The notes under the pieces are model-generated. The model had not been told where the DNA came from. It searched no databases and saw only the letters and a list, made by a program, of their open reading frames with translations. Shown here piece after piece: positions 36,104 to 44,994 of a DNA stretch of 64,000 nt (positions within the stretch are counted from its first letter, which is position 1; every line of letters starts with the position of its first letter). The translations under genes and the position numbers were made by a program. Source of the stretch: Pantoea rwandensis (GTDB lineage: Bacteria > Pseudomonadota > Gammaproteobacteria > Enterobacterales > Enterobacteriaceae); assembly GCF_002095475.1 (NCBI RefSeq), contig NZ_MLFR01000010.1:88619-152618 (forward strand), given 5' to 3'.

Positions 36104-36190
36104 TTGACTTGCACGATATTGTGCTACGCTTTGGGGACTTCACTGCTGTTTAATAAATTTTAACCCACCACAATTGCATAAGTATTCTGG
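36104..36190 (+). promoter_or_regulatory. artP promoter region with ARG-like box
   Basis: TTGACT (36104-36109) and TACGCT (36125-36130), spacer 15 nt, form a possible promoter. An ArgR-type box with 11 of the 16 defined consensus positions matching (pattern TNTGAATWWWWATTCANW) lies at 36173-36190. The art operon is ArgR-controlled in E. coli. Confidence 0.4.
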
Positions 36191-36234
36191 TGACGTTAAG
36201 ATTTGCGGCACTAATTACTATTCATTTTTTGCGC

Positions 36235-36963
36235 ATGAGTATTCAACTAAACGCCATAAACTGTTTTTACGGTGCCCATCAGGCACTGTTCGATATCAAC
36301 CTGGCTTGCCCGCAGGGAGAGACGCTGGTGTTGCTCGGCCCGAGTGGCGCGGGTAAAAGTTCGCTCCTGCGCGTGCTCAATCTGCTGGAGCAGCCGCGTT
36401 CCGGCAGCCTGCAGATTGCCGGGAATCACTTCGACTTCAACAAAGCACCATCAGACAGCGCTATCCGTGAACTGCGCCAAAACGTGGGCATGGTGTTCCA
36501 GCAATACAATCTGTGGCCTCATCTCACTGTGGTTCAGAACCTGATTGAAGCCCCTTGCCGCGTGCTGGGTCTCAGCAAAGAGGCCGCGCATGCGCGGGCT
36601 GACAAGTTGTTGGAACGTCTGCGTCTGACCCCCTTTGCCGATCGTTTCCCGCTGCACCTTTCCGGTGGTCAACAGCAGCGCGTGGCCATTGCGCGCGCAC
36701 TGATGATGGAGCCGCAGGTGTTGTTGTTCGATGAGCCCACCGCCGCACTCGATCCTGAAATCACCGCGCAGATCGTCAGCATTATTCGTGAGCTGGCGCA
36801 GACGCAGATTACCCAAGTGATTGTGACCCACGAAGTGGAAGTGGCGCGTAAAACCGCCAGTCGCGTGGTGTACATGGAGAACGGCCATATCGTTGAGCAA
36901 GGCGATGCCAGCCACTTTACACAGCCGCAAACCGAAGCGTTTGCACATTATCTTTCGCACTAA
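36235..36963 (+). CDS. artP: Arginine ABC transporter ATPase ArtP
   Basis: ATP-binding subunit of the ArtPQM importer for L-arginine, on the cytoplasmic face of the inner membrane. The 242-residue product has Walker [12 protein letters not shown] (residues 35-45), Q-loop FQQYNLWPH, signature [15 protein letters not shown] (near 141), Walker [15 protein letters not shown] and the switch His in VTHEVE. Length equals E. coli (242). ATG 36235 is chosen by homology; no strong ribosome site precedes it. First gene of artPIQM; artI follows after 15 bp. Confidence 0.97.
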   Translation: MSIQLNAINCFYGAHQALFDINLACPQGETLVLLGPSGAGKSSLLRVLNLLEQPRSGSLQIAGNHFDFNKAPSDSAIRELRQNVGMVFQQYNLWPHLTVVQNLIEAPCRVLGLSKEAAHARADKLLERLRLTPFADRFPLHLSGGQQQRVAIARALMMEPQVLLFDEPTAALDPEITAQIVSIIRELAQTQITQVIVTHEVEVARKTASRVVYMENGHIVEQGDASHFTQPQTEAFAHYLSH

Positions 36964-36978
36964 GTCAGGATGCATCTA

Positions 36979-37709
36979 ATGAAAAAAGTCGTACTTGCTG
37001 CACTGCTTGCTGGTCTGAGCCTCAGCGCTTCTGCTGCGCAGACGCTGCGTTTCGCCACTGAAGCCTCTTATCCTCCGTTTGAATTTGTCGATTCCGACAA
37101 TAAAATTCAGGCTTCGATGTCGATCTGGCCAATGCACTGTGTAAAGAGATTGATGCGACCTGTACCTTCACTAATCAGGCGTTTGATAGCCTGATCCCAA
37201 GCCTGAAATTCCGTCGTTTCGACGCCGTGATGGCCGGAATGGATATCACACCAGAGCGTGAAAAGCAGGTGCTGTTCTCCAAGCCTTACTACGACAACTC
37301 TGCCATTTTTATCGCGCAGAAAGGCAAGCTGGCTGATGTTGCCGCGCTGAAAGGCAAGCGTGTTGGCGTGCAAAACGGGACCACTCACCAGAAGTATCTG
37401 TCTGACAAACACAGCGACATCACGGTTGTTCCTTACGACAGCTATCAGAATGCGGTACTGGACCTGAAAAATGGCCGCATCGATGCGGTATTTGGTGATA
37501 CTGCCGTGGTCAACGAGTGGTTGAAGCAGAATGCTAACCTCGCGCCACTGGGCGAAAAAGTCACCGACAAAGATTACTTCGGCACCGGTTTAGGTATTGC
37601 AGTGCGTCAGGGCAACACCGATCTGCAGAGCAAGTTCAACACCGCGCTGGAGAAAATCAAAGCTGACGGCACTTACAAAACCATCTACAACAAATGGTTC
37701 CAACAGTAA
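36979..37709 (+). pseudogene. artI: Arginine-binding periplasmic protein ArtI, frameshifted
   Basis: Periplasmic solute-binding protein of the art system. ATG 36979 gives a signal peptide (MKKVVLAALLAGLSLSASA) and the mature start AQTLRFATEASYPPFEFVDSDNKIQ, then the frame breaks and stops at 37194. The rest follows in a second frame: FDVDLANALCKEIDA, MAGMDITPEREKQVLFSKPYYDN, GVQNGTTHQKYL and YFGTGLGIAVRQGN to 37709. Adding one G to the GG at 37110-37111 restores KIQGFDVDLA, as in E. coli ArtI (KIQ/QIVGFDVDLA type) and in the ArtJ of this window. Real mutation or sequencing error cannot be separated here. Confidence 0.9.
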
Positions 37710-37715
37710 TTTCTA

Positions 37716-38429
37716 ATGAATGAAATGATCCCACTCGCAAGCGCCGCCGGCATGACCGTCGGCCTTGCTGTTTGTGCATTAATCGCCGGCCTTGTGCTGG
37801 CGATGATTTTTGCTGGCTGGGAAACGGCACGCTGGAAGCCCCTGGCGTGGCTCGGTACGGCACTGGTCACGCTGATCCGCGGCTTACCCGAAATTCTGGT
37901 GGTGCTGTTTATCTATTTTGGTGCTTCTCAGCTGTTACTAACGTTGTCCGACGGTTTCCATATCAATCTCGGCTTGGTCAGTATTCCGGTTCAGGTGCAG
38001 ATTGAAAACTTTGATGTCAGCCCTTTCCTGTGCGGTGTTATCGCCTTGGCGATGCTCTATTCTGCTTACGCCTCACAAACGCTGCGTGGCGCATTGAAAG
38101 CGGTGCCCGTCGGGCAATGGGAATCAGGCCAGGCGTTAGGCATGAAAAAGTCAGCGATTTTCTTCCGCCTGATCATGCCGCAGATGTGGCGCCATGCCCT
38201 ACCGGGCCTGGGTAACCAGTGGTTGGTGCTGCTGAAAGATACGGCACTGGTATCACTGATCAGCGTGAATGACATCATGCTGCAAACCAAAAGTATTGCG
38301 ACCCGCACCCAAGAGCCTTTCACATGGTATTTAGTGGCCGCCGTTATTTATTTGATCATTACGCTGTTCAGCCAGGCGATATTACGCCGCATTGAATCAC
38401 GCACCACGCGTTTCGAGCGGGGGGCCTGA
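37716..38429 (+). CDS. artQ: Arginine ABC transporter permease ArtQ
   Basis: Inner-membrane permease that pairs with ArtM. The 237-residue product has about five membrane segments and the ABC permease EAA loop in [32 protein letters not shown] (about residues 130-165). [17 protein letters not shown] is the HAAT-family signature. Length is 238 in E. coli. It starts 6 bp after artI and ends 3 bp before artM. Confidence 0.97.
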   Translation: MNEMIPLASAAGMTVGLAVCALIAGLVLAMIFAGWETARWKPLAWLGTALVTLIRGLPEILVVLFIYFGASQLLLTLSDGFHINLGLVSIPVQVQIENFDVSPFLCGVIALAMLYSAYASQTLRGALKAVPVGQWESGQALGMKKSAIFFRLIMPQMWRHALPGLGNQWLVLLKDTALVSLISVNDIMLQTKSIATRTQEPFTWYLVAAVIYLIITLFSQAILRRIESRTTRFERGA

Positions 38430-38432
38430 CGC

Positions 38433-39101
38433 ATGCTGGATTACTTACCCGAACTGCTAAAAGGATTACACACCAGCCTGACACTCACCGTGGCCTCGCT
38501 GATCGCGGCTTTGGTGCTGGCGCTGGCCTGTACCATCGTGTTGGCACTTAAAGTCCCGGTTTTGAACTGGGTGGTCAAAGCCTATATCACGGTGTTTACT
38601 GGCACTCCCTTGCTGGTGCAAATCTTCCTGATTTATTACGGACCCGGCCAGTTCCCAAGCATTCAGAACGTACCATGGCTGTGGCATCTGTTATCACAAC
38701 CCTGGCTCTGTGCGCTGCTGGCCCTTTCGATGAACAGTGCGGCCTATACCACGCAACTTTTCTATGGCGCAGTGCGCGCCATTCCGTCCGGCCAGTGGCA
38801 ATCCTGCGCGGCGCTGGGGATGAACCGTAAAGATACGCTGCGAATTCTGCTGCCTTATGCTTTCAAGCGCGCCCTTTCTTCTTACTCCAACGAAGTGGTA
38901 TTGGTGTTCAAAAGTACCTCTCTGGCATACACCATTACGTTGATGGAAGTGATGGGACATGGACAGCTGTTGTATGGACGCACCTACGATATCTCAGTCT
39001 ACGCCGCCGCGGGTCTGATTTATCTAGTGGTCAACGGTCTACTGACGCTGATGATGCGCTTTATCGAGAAGCGAGCATTGGCTTTCGAAAACCGCAATTA
39101 A
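38433..39101 (+). CDS. artM: Arginine ABC transporter permease ArtM
   Basis: Second permease of the arginine importer. The 222-residue product has TVFTGTPLLVQIFLIYYGPGQ and the EAA loop SGQWQSCAALGMNRKDTLRILLPYAFKRALSSYSNE (about residues 120-155). Length equals E. coli ArtM (222). It ends the artPIQM operon; a 74-bp inverted repeat starts 4 bp after its stop. Confidence 0.97.
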   Translation: MLDYLPELLKGLHTSLTLTVASLIAALVLALACTIVLALKVPVLNWVVKAYITVFTGTPLLVQIFLIYYGPGQFPSIQNVPWLWHLLSQPWLCALLALSMNSAAYTTQLFYGAVRAIPSGQWQSCAALGMNRKDTLRILLPYAFKRALSSYSNEVVLVFKSTSLAYTITLMEVMGHGQLLYGRTYDISVYAAAGLIYLVVNGLLTLMMRFIEKRALAFENRN

Positions 39102-39104
39102 GGG

Positions 39105-39178
39105 GTAGCGGCGCGATTTATCGCGCAATTCTGCAGCCGAGATGCTGCAGAAAACTGTGCAATAAATTGCGCCGCTAC
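39105..39178. repeat. 74-bp inverted-repeat element
   Basis: Outer arms of 23 bp (39105-39127 and 39156-39178) pair with only three G/A-type differences; an inner stem CTGCAGC/GCTGCAG (39131-39150) encloses CGAGAT. It lies between artM and artJ. No T tract follows directly, so it looks more like a small palindromic repeat (REP/MITE type) than a simple terminator, though it may also protect the 3' end of the mRNA. Copy number elsewhere cannot be judged from one window. Confidence 0.6.
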
Positions 39179-39196
39179 AGTTTCACCCCGTCGCAC

Positions 39197-39235
39197 AATA
39201 ATTTTTTAATCATATTTATTGCATATAAATTCATT
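39197..39235 (+). promoter_or_regulatory. Tandem ARG boxes (ArgR operator) of artJ
   Basis: Two 18-bp ARG-like boxes, 39197-39214 and 39218-39235, separated by 3 bp, the standard ArgR operator layout. The second (ATTGCATATAAATTCATT) matches 14 of 16 defined consensus positions; the first is weaker (about 12 of 16). They lie 55-93 bp before the artJ ATG, where a repressor would block transcription when arginine is plentiful. Confidence 0.72.
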
Positions 39236-39289
39236 AACTGGCATCGTGTAAACCGTTTAATCTCTGGCATGGTTTACAGGAGTCATATA

Positions 39290-40021
39290 ATGAAAAAATG
39301 GATAATTGCGGCTGCATTGGCAACGTTGACTATGAATGTTTATGCGGCTGAAAAGATTCGTTTCGCCTCTTCTGCCACTTACCCCCCTTTTGAATCTCTT
39401 GACCACGACAATCAGATCGTAGGCTTTGATATTGATCTGGCCAAGGCGTTATGCCAGCAGATGAAGGCCGAGTGCACTTTCACCAACAATGCTTTTGACA
39501 GCCTGATCCCGTCGCTGAAATTTCGCCGTTATGATGCGGTGATCTCGGGAATGGATATCACAGCTGAGCGCAGTAAACAGGTCGATTTCAGCCAGCCTTA
39601 TTACGCTAACTCGGCGATTGTGATCGCGCACAAAGGCCAGTTTACTGATTTTAGCCAGTTGAAAGGCAAGCGTGTGGGTGTCGAAAACGGCACGACGCAC
39701 CAGAAGTATTTGCTGGAGAAACATCCCGAAGTGATAGCCGTCGCTTACGACAGCTATCAGAACGCGATTCTTGATCTTAAAAACGGCCGCCTGAACGGCG
39801 TATTTGGCGACACTGCGGTCGTCAACCAGTGGTTGAAAGCCAATGACGATCTGAGCGCGGTGGGTGAGCACATCACCGATACCGAATACTTCGGCACCGG
39901 TTTGGGCATCGCGGTACGCAAAGGCAATGAGCCGTTGTTGAAAGAGCTGAATAGTGCGTTAGAGGCGTTGAAGGCCAACGGTAGCTGGCAACAGATTAAC
40001 CAGAAGTGGTTCCCCGAGTAA
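39290..40021 (+). CDS. artJ: Arginine-binding periplasmic protein ArtJ
   Basis: High-affinity periplasmic arginine receptor for ArtPQM. The 243-residue precursor has a signal peptide (MKKWIIAAALATLTMNVYA) and the type II binding-protein motifs FASSATYPPFESLDHD, GFDIDLAKALC, SGMDITAERSKQVDFSQPYY and NGTTHQKYLLEKHPE. AGGAGT precedes ATG 39290; the open frame upstream runs through the operator and is not coding. It is separated from artPIQM by the inverted repeat and has its own ArgR-type control. Confidence 0.95.
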   Translation: MKKWIIAAALATLTMNVYAAEKIRFASSATYPPFESLDHDNQIVGFDIDLAKALCQQMKAECTFTNNAFDSLIPSLKFRRYDAVISGMDITAERSKQVDFSQPYYANSAIVIAHKGQFTDFSQLKGKRVGVENGTTHQKYLLEKHPEVIAVAYDSYQNAILDLKNGRLNGVFGDTAVVNQWLKANDDLSAVGEHITDTEYFGTGLGIAVRKGNEPLLKELNSALEALKANGSWQQINQKWFPE

Positions 40022-40028
40022 GCATTAT

Positions 40029-40096
40029 GGAACGGTGTAGCCTACAACCTGGCAGGTTCTGCACGTCCTCAGTCCCGGCTGCGGCTACGCTGTTCC
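40029..40096. repeat. Imperfect inverted repeat spanning the rlmC 3' end
   Basis: Arms GGAACGGTGTAGCC (40029-40042) and GGCTACGCTGTTCC (40083-40096) pair with a few mismatches; the inside also folds (AACCTGGCAGGTT). It overlaps the last codons of rlmC and lies between convergent artJ and rlmC, so it probably acts as a shared transcription end or is a small repeat. Confidence 0.45.
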
Positions 40097-41221
40097 ACCC
40101 TTCTTGATCAGTAATGTCAGCACTTCAAAATGCGCGGTGTGCGGGAACATATCAAACAGCTGTACCCGGCTGACCTGGTAGTCCGCCAGACGCGCAATAT
40201 CCTGCGCCATGCTGCTTGGGTTGCAACTGGAATAGAGAAGGTAATCCGGTGCCATTTGGCTGAGATAGGCACAGAGTTCCGCACCGATCCCACGGCGCGG
40301 CGGATTGACCAGTACCAACTGCGGCACGTGCTCACGCGAGGTGGCAAATTGCGTAGAGTCCAGCGCAGCGAAACTGACCTTATCTAACCCCAGCTGCTGC
40401 GCCGACTGTTGCGCGCAGGCAATCGCTTCTGCACTGATCTCAATGCCGGTTAGTTGCATCTCCGGTGTAGCGCAGTGCAAACCAAAGCCACCTACACCGC
40501 AAAACAGATCCCACATGCTGCTGACAGATAGCTCTGCTACCCATGTGCGCGCGGTCGCATAGAGATCGGCGGCGACTTGCGGATTGGTCTGGAAGAAACT
40601 CTGCGGGCGAATGTACAGTGGCACCTGGTTGAAGCACTCCGCCAGCGCCTGCTCTGGCGTCAGTGCAATCTCTTCTTCACCTTCCAAAATCGCCATATGC
40701 ACTGGCTGAATGTTGGCAGAGATCACTTTTAACTGTGGCAACTGCTGTTGCAGCCATGGCAGCGCAGCACGAAGTTGTTGTAACTTGCTGGTCGATCGCA
40801 GCACAAATCGCAGCATCATACCGCCCTGGCTGCTCTCTGTTAGCAGCAGAAACTTCAGCTCACCGCGTTTGCGCGCCACATTGTAGGGTGTCAATCCCGC
40901 GCGTGCGATAAAGGGTTTGAGAACCTCGAACACGGGGATAAAGCTGGCGGGATAAAGTGGGCAGTCACAGAGGTCAACAGGTTCATCATCACGTGCAACC
41001 ATCCCCAAAATGGGGCGCTCCACACTACCGCTCACCACCATTTTGGCTTTATTACGAAACCCCTGCTGTGCTGAGACGACGGGCGGTAAAAATTCGGCCA
41101 CCGGCATCTGCGCCAGCAACTGCTCAAGCAGCGATTGCTTATCACTGAGCTGTTGCGAATAGGGTTTTTCCAGCCACTGACATGAGCGACAGCGACCGGC
41201 ATCATAAAGCGCGCAATGCAT
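40085..41221 (-). CDS. rlmC: 23S rRNA (uracil-747-C5)-methyltransferase RlmC
   Basis: Makes m5U747 in 23S rRNA using SAM and an iron-sulfur cluster. The 378-residue product begins [14 protein letters not shown], whose cysteines with DLCDCPLY form the [4Fe-4S] set. It has the SAM motif [14 protein letters not shown], the NPPRRG motif and the catalytic cysteine in [12 protein letters not shown]. Start is taken at ATG 41221 by homology; an ATG six codons upstream is possible. E. coli RlmC is 375 aa. Confidence 0.96.
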   Translation of the reverse strand: MHCALYDAGRCRSCQWLEKPYSQQLSDKQSLLEQLLAQMPVAEFLPPVVSAQQGFRNKAKMVVSGSVERPILGMVARDDEPVDLCDCPLYPASFIPVFEVLKPFIARAGLTPYNVARKRGELKFLLLTESSQGGMMLRFVLRSTSKLQQLRAALPWLQQQLPQLKVISANIQPVHMAILEGEEEIALTPEQALAECFNQVPLYIRPQSFFQTNPQVAADLYATARTWVAELSVSSMWDLFCGVGGFGLHCATPEMQLTGIEISAEAIACAQQSAQQLGLDKVSFAALDSTQFATSREHVPQLVLVNPPRRGIGAELCAYLSQMAPDYLLYSSCNPSSMAQDIARLADYQVSRVQLFDMFPHTAHFEVLTLLIKKGGTA

Positions 41222-41269
41222 GGAGAGGCCTGTATCCAAATTCGGGAGAAAAATCGGGGGCAGATTGTA

Positions 41270-41734
41270 TCACCGGTGACGGAAAAAAGCGCGGCTGGTG
41301 GCGGGCACAAACAGCAGCAGTAGCACCATGACATCCGGTACTTTTTGCAACAGCGTATGGTGAACGATTTGCGCGTTAGTTTCGCCGGAAATGCTAAAGA
41401 TTTCCGGATAGATCCAACCCACCGATGCCATCAACATATAGATCAGCACAATCACCTGCGTGGTGACATAACCCCAGCGCCCACGATTACTGCCGCGCAT
41501 CAAGGTGAAAGCACAACGGAGTTCGAACAGGAAAATCAGTTGGCTCGCGATAAAGATCAGCGTGGAGTCCCAGGCCTGCGCACTGCGATGGACGAAATTA
41601 GCTATTTCCTCGAAACCCAACTCGTTTGCCAGCATCAGTACGCTTAGACAGCGCGTCGCAATGATAGCAATCCCCGCCACCACCACAGGTGCAGGTGTTG
41701 AACTTGCCATCGCATTTTTGAGGGTTTCCGACAT
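41270..41734 (-). CDS. ybjO: YbjO, DUF2593 inner-membrane protein
   Basis: Predicted inner-membrane protein of unknown role. The 154-residue product has four hydrophobic segments (about residues 15-35, 55-80, 85-105 and 130-145) and matches E. coli YbjO in patterns such as NELGFEEIANFVHRS, YPEIFSISGE and LLLLFVPATSRAFF. GGAG lies about 7 nt before ATG 41734; a GTG one codon earlier is possible. It sits between potI and rlmC, as in E. coli. Confidence 0.88.
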   Translation of the reverse strand: MSETLKNAMASSTPAPVVVAGIAIIATRCLSVLMLANELGFEEIANFVHRSAQAWDSTLIFIASQLIFLFELRCAFTLMRGSNRGRWGYVTTQVIVLIYMLMASVGWIYPEIFSISGETNAQIVHHTLLQKVPDVMVLLLLFVPATSRAFFRHR

Positions 41735-41753
41735 CACTCAACTCCGTAACCAT

Positions 41754-41908
41754 AAAAAAACGGGCAGGTCTTTCCCCAAATCAATTCACGTTTTAGGAAG
41801 GCGGCAACAGTGTGAATCCCCAGAAGCTTACCTAAGTAAGTGACTGGGGTGAACACAGGTAGCCAACGCACCTACAACGTGAAGAATGAAGGGGAAACCG
41901 GCCCGTTA
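41754..41908 (-). terminator. Long structured terminator after potI containing a repeat-like insert
   Basis: On the reverse strand the outer arms AACGGGCCGGTTTCCCC (from 41907) and GGGGAAAGACCTGCCCGTT are followed by seven T residues (41754-41760), as in a terminator. Between the arms is about 110 bp with its own palindromes: TTCACGTT/AACGTGAA near the edges and a hairpin CCCCAG-CTTAC/GTAAG-CTGGGG at 41818-41849. I recall similar sequences dispersed between genes in other Enterobacterales, so the centre may be a mobile or repeated structured element. Confidence 0.6.
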
Positions 41909-41932
41909 TTATATTGGCAAATGTTACGGCTT

Positions 41933-42778
41933 TCAGCCACGTCTGGCTTTCTGAATATCGCGTAAACGCTGCTTTTCTTCGTGCGCCATAAAGCGCCAGG
42001 CGATAAAGCCAACCAAACCGACGACAAACAAAATCAGCGAAGCCAACGCATTGATCTCAGGATTCACACCACGACGCACCGTGGCAAAGATTGCCATTGG
42101 CAAGGTGGTCGCACCCGGACCGGTTACAAAGCTGGAGATCACCAAATCGTCGAGCGACAGGGTAAAGGCCAACAGCCAACCGGTGACAATAGCCGGTGCG
42201 ATCATCGGTACCGTAATCACGAAGAACACTTTGACCGGCGTCGCACCCAAATCCATCGCCGCCTCTTCAATGGAGCGGTCCAGCTCACGCAGGCGTGAGT
42301 TGATCACCACCGACACATAGGCGGTACAGAAGGTCACGTGCGCCAACCAAATCGTCAGCATGCCGCGATCGCTTGGCCAGCCAAAGGTGTTGCCCATGGC
42401 CACAAACAGCAGCAATAAGGATAAACCGGTGATGACATCTGGCATCACCAGCGGAGCGGTCAACATAAAGGCAAAACCGCTGTGACCACGGAAACGCCCA
42501 AAACGTACGATGATCACCGCCGCCATGGTGCCCAGTACCACCGCCATCGTGGCGGAGAGCGCTGCAATGGTCAGACTGAGCCCCACCGCGTCCAGCATGG
42601 CATCATCCTGGAACAGCACTTTGTACCAGTGGAAAGAGAAACTCTCCCATACGGTCACTAACTGCGAGCTGTTAAAGGAGTAAACCACCAGCAGCAACAT
42701 CGGCGCGTACAGGAACATAAAGCACAATACCAGAATCGCAGTTCGCCACGGAGAGCGGATGGTCGGTAACTGATTCAT
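41933..42778 (-). CDS. potI: Putrescine ABC transporter permease PotI
   Basis: Inner-membrane permease of the putrescine importer PotFGHI. The 281-residue product has six membrane segments and the EAA loop EEAAMDLGATPVKVFFVITVPMIAPAI (about residues 165-190). Length equals E. coli PotI (281). Its ATG overlaps the potH stop by 4 bases (ATGA), so the two permeases are translationally coupled. Confidence 0.97.
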   Translation of the reverse strand: MNQLPTIRSPWRTAILVLCFMFLYAPMLLLVVYSFNSSQLVTVWESFSFHWYKVLFQDDAMLDAVGLSLTIAALSATMAVVLGTMAAVIIVRFGRFRGHSGFAFMLTAPLVMPDVITGLSLLLLFVAMGNTFGWPSDRGMLTIWLAHVTFCTAYVSVVINSRLRELDRSIEEAAMDLGATPVKVFFVITVPMIAPAIVTGWLLAFTLSLDDLVISSFVTGPGATTLPMAIFATVRRGVNPEINALASLILFVVGLVGFIAWRFMAHEEKQRLRDIQKARRG

Positions 42779-43731
42779 TCCTTCTCTCCCAATTCACGGT
42801 TTTGATGCTTGTGGAACCAGATAATTGGCAGAATCAGAATCAACAGGATAATGACTGCCAGCGCAGAAGCGACGGGCCAGTCGCGGTTGTTAAAGAACTC
42901 CTGCCACAGGATGCGTCCGATCATGATGCTATCAGGGCCTCCAAGCAGTTCCGGGATGACGTACTCACCCACTGCCGGGATAAACACCAACATCGAACCG
43001 GCGATAATGCCGCCTTTGGTCAGGGGAACAATCACGCTGAAAAAGGTCTTCAACGGACGGGCACCGAGGTCCAATGACGCTTCCACCAATGAATAGTCGA
43101 TACGCGTCAGTGCGGTATAAATTGGCAGCACCATAAACGGCAAATAGCAGTAAACGATACCGATATACACCGCGGTATTGGTGTAAAGGATCACCAGCGG
43201 ATGATCAATGACACCCAACCACATCAGGAAGCGGTTAAGAATCCCGTTGTTGTTTAGCAACCCCATCCAGGCATAAACGCGCACCAGGAACGAGGTCCAC
43301 GACGGTAAAATCACCAGCAGCAGCAAGATAGTCCGCATCGACGGCTTACTGTGTGCTACTGCCCACGCCAGCGGATAACCGATCAGCAAACAGATCACGG
43401 TGGAGATCGCCGCCACTTTTAGCGAAGTCAGATAGGCTTCGGCATATAGCGGGTCGTCGGTCAGCGTAATGTAGTTGCCGAGGTTTAAGACCAGATTGAG
43501 CTGATCGTCAGCCCAGGTGACCAAATCCGTGTAAGGTGGAATGGCGCGTGCAATATCAGCAAAGCTGATCTTCAGCACAATTAAAAACGGCAGCAGGAAT
43601 AGCAGCGTTAACCACAGGTACGGCAGCGCAATAACCAGCTTACGGCCATGACGCATCTTAAGACGCGTGCCCCAGCGCTGTAACGGCGTGCCGACCAATT
43701 CAGGCTCTTTGCGTTGAGAAATCTGGCTCAT
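42775..43731 (-). CDS. potH: Putrescine ABC transporter permease PotH
   Basis: Partner permease of PotI. The 318-residue product has six membrane segments and the EAA loop VEASLDLGARPLKTFFSVIVPLTKGGI (about residues 220-245). Length is 317 in E. coli. AGGAGG lies 3 nt before the ATG. It follows potG by 9 bp and overlaps potI. Confidence 0.97.
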   Translation of the reverse strand: MSQISQRKEPELVGTPLQRWGTRLKMRHGRKLVIALPYLWLTLLFLLPFLIVLKISFADIARAIPPYTDLVTWADDQLNLVLNLGNYITLTDDPLYAEAYLTSLKVAAISTVICLLIGYPLAWAVAHSKPSMRTILLLLVILPSWTSFLVRVYAWMGLLNNNGILNRFLMWLGVIDHPLVILYTNTAVYIGIVYCYLPFMVLPIYTALTRIDYSLVEASLDLGARPLKTFFSVIVPLTKGGIIAGSMLVFIPAVGEYVIPELLGGPDSIMIGRILWQEFFNNRDWPVASALAVIILLILILPIIWFHKHQNRELGEKE

Positions 43732-43740
43732 TACGCCTCC

Positions 43741-44874
43741 TTAAACCGTCAGAACCACACAGCTGTCGGCATCCCAGCACAGGCGAACTTCATCGCCCCA
43801 TGTTGGCGCACCTTTGCGGTAACGATGAGCATTCTGCAACTGCGCGCTAATCATCTGACCGCTGTGCAACCGTACATGGTAGATAGATAAATCACCGAGG
43901 TAGGCGATATGCACCACTTCACCCACGGCAAAGTTGCAACCATCAGCAGGCACCTCTTCACACAACATCACTTTTTCTGGACGTAATGCGACATGCACTG
44001 GCACGTTATCCACGATGGAAACATCGGTCTGAACTTTCAGCGGATGCACTAAACCTGGCGCATCAATCACCACGCCATCTTCCGCACGCTCACGCAGTAG
44101 GCCTTCAAACACGTTGACCGAACCAATAAACTCAGCGCTGTAACGGCTGGTCGGATGCTCATAAATCTCTTCCGGCTCACCAATCTGCACAAACTTGCCA
44201 CGGTTCATGATGGCAATGCGCCCCGCCATGGTCATGGCCTCTTCCTGATCGTGCGTGACCATCACACAGGTCGCGCCCACACGCTCAAGAATATCCACCA
44301 CTTCATGCTGCATGCGGTCGCGCAATTTCTTATCCAGCGCGCCCATTGGCTCATCGAGCAGCAGCAGCTTTGGTCGTTTCGCCAGGCTACGGGCGAGCGC
44401 CACACGCTGACGTTGTCCGCCAGACAGTTGATGCGGCTTACGTTTGGCAAATTCTTGCATGTGCACCAGCGTCAGCATTTCGGCGACACGGCTGCTAATT
44501 TCACCTTTCGGCAATCGGTCCTGCTTCAGGCCAAAGGCAATGTTCTGCTCCACTGTCATGTGGGGGAACAGCGCATATGACTGAAACATCATGTTGATTG
44601 GGCGTTGGTACGGCGGCACGTGTGACATATCCTGGCCGTCGAGCACAATCTGCCCACTGGTCGGTGGCTCAAAGCCCGCCAGCATACGCAGTAAGGTTGA
44701 TTTACCGCAGCCGGATGCACCCAGCAGCGCAAAAATCTCGCCTTTATAAATCGTCAGGCTGACATCATCCACGGCGTGCTGGCCGTCAAAAGATTTGGTC
44801 AGGTTGCGAATTTCCAGCAGCGGCGTTAACGCCTTAGCCGTTTTATTTGGGGGGCGGGGAATCGCGTCGTTCAC
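43741..44874 (-). CDS. potG: Putrescine ABC transporter ATPase PotG
   Basis: ATPase of PotFGHI. The 377-residue product has Walker A GASGCGKSTLLRML, signature LSGGQRQRVALARSL, Walker B LLLLDEPMGALDKK and a C-terminal TOBE regulatory domain (ALRPEKVMLCEE onward). I start at GTG 44874, which yields the exact E. coli length (377, starting NDAIPRP) and has GGAG 8 nt upstream; an ATG two codons earlier is too close to that site, and the further upstream frame has no family match. Confidence 0.95.
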   Translation of the reverse strand: MNDAIPRPPNKTAKALTPLLEIRNLTKSFDGQHAVDDVSLTIYKGEIFALLGASGCGKSTLLRMLAGFEPPTSGQIVLDGQDMSHVPPYQRPINMMFQSYALFPHMTVEQNIAFGLKQDRLPKGEISSRVAEMLTLVHMQEFAKRKPHQLSGGQRQRVALARSLAKRPKLLLLDEPMGALDKKLRDRMQHEVVDILERVGATCVMVTHDQEEAMTMAGRIAIMNRGKFVQIGEPEEIYEHPTSRYSAEFIGSVNVFEGLLRERAEDGVVIDAPGLVHPLKVQTDVSIVDNVPVHVALRPEKVMLCEEVPADGCNFAVGEVVHIAYLGDLSIYHVRLHSGQMISAQLQNAHRYRKGAPTWGDEVRLCWDADSCVVLTV

Positions 44875-44994
44875 TAACATTTCTCCGGCGCTAAGCGGTG
44901 TAGCGCGGCACAGCCAGCCGCTAAAATGGCACAACAGAGGCCATCACCGCGCCTCTGTTGTCGTCTACAGGTAAATGAATTCGTTTATAACGAA

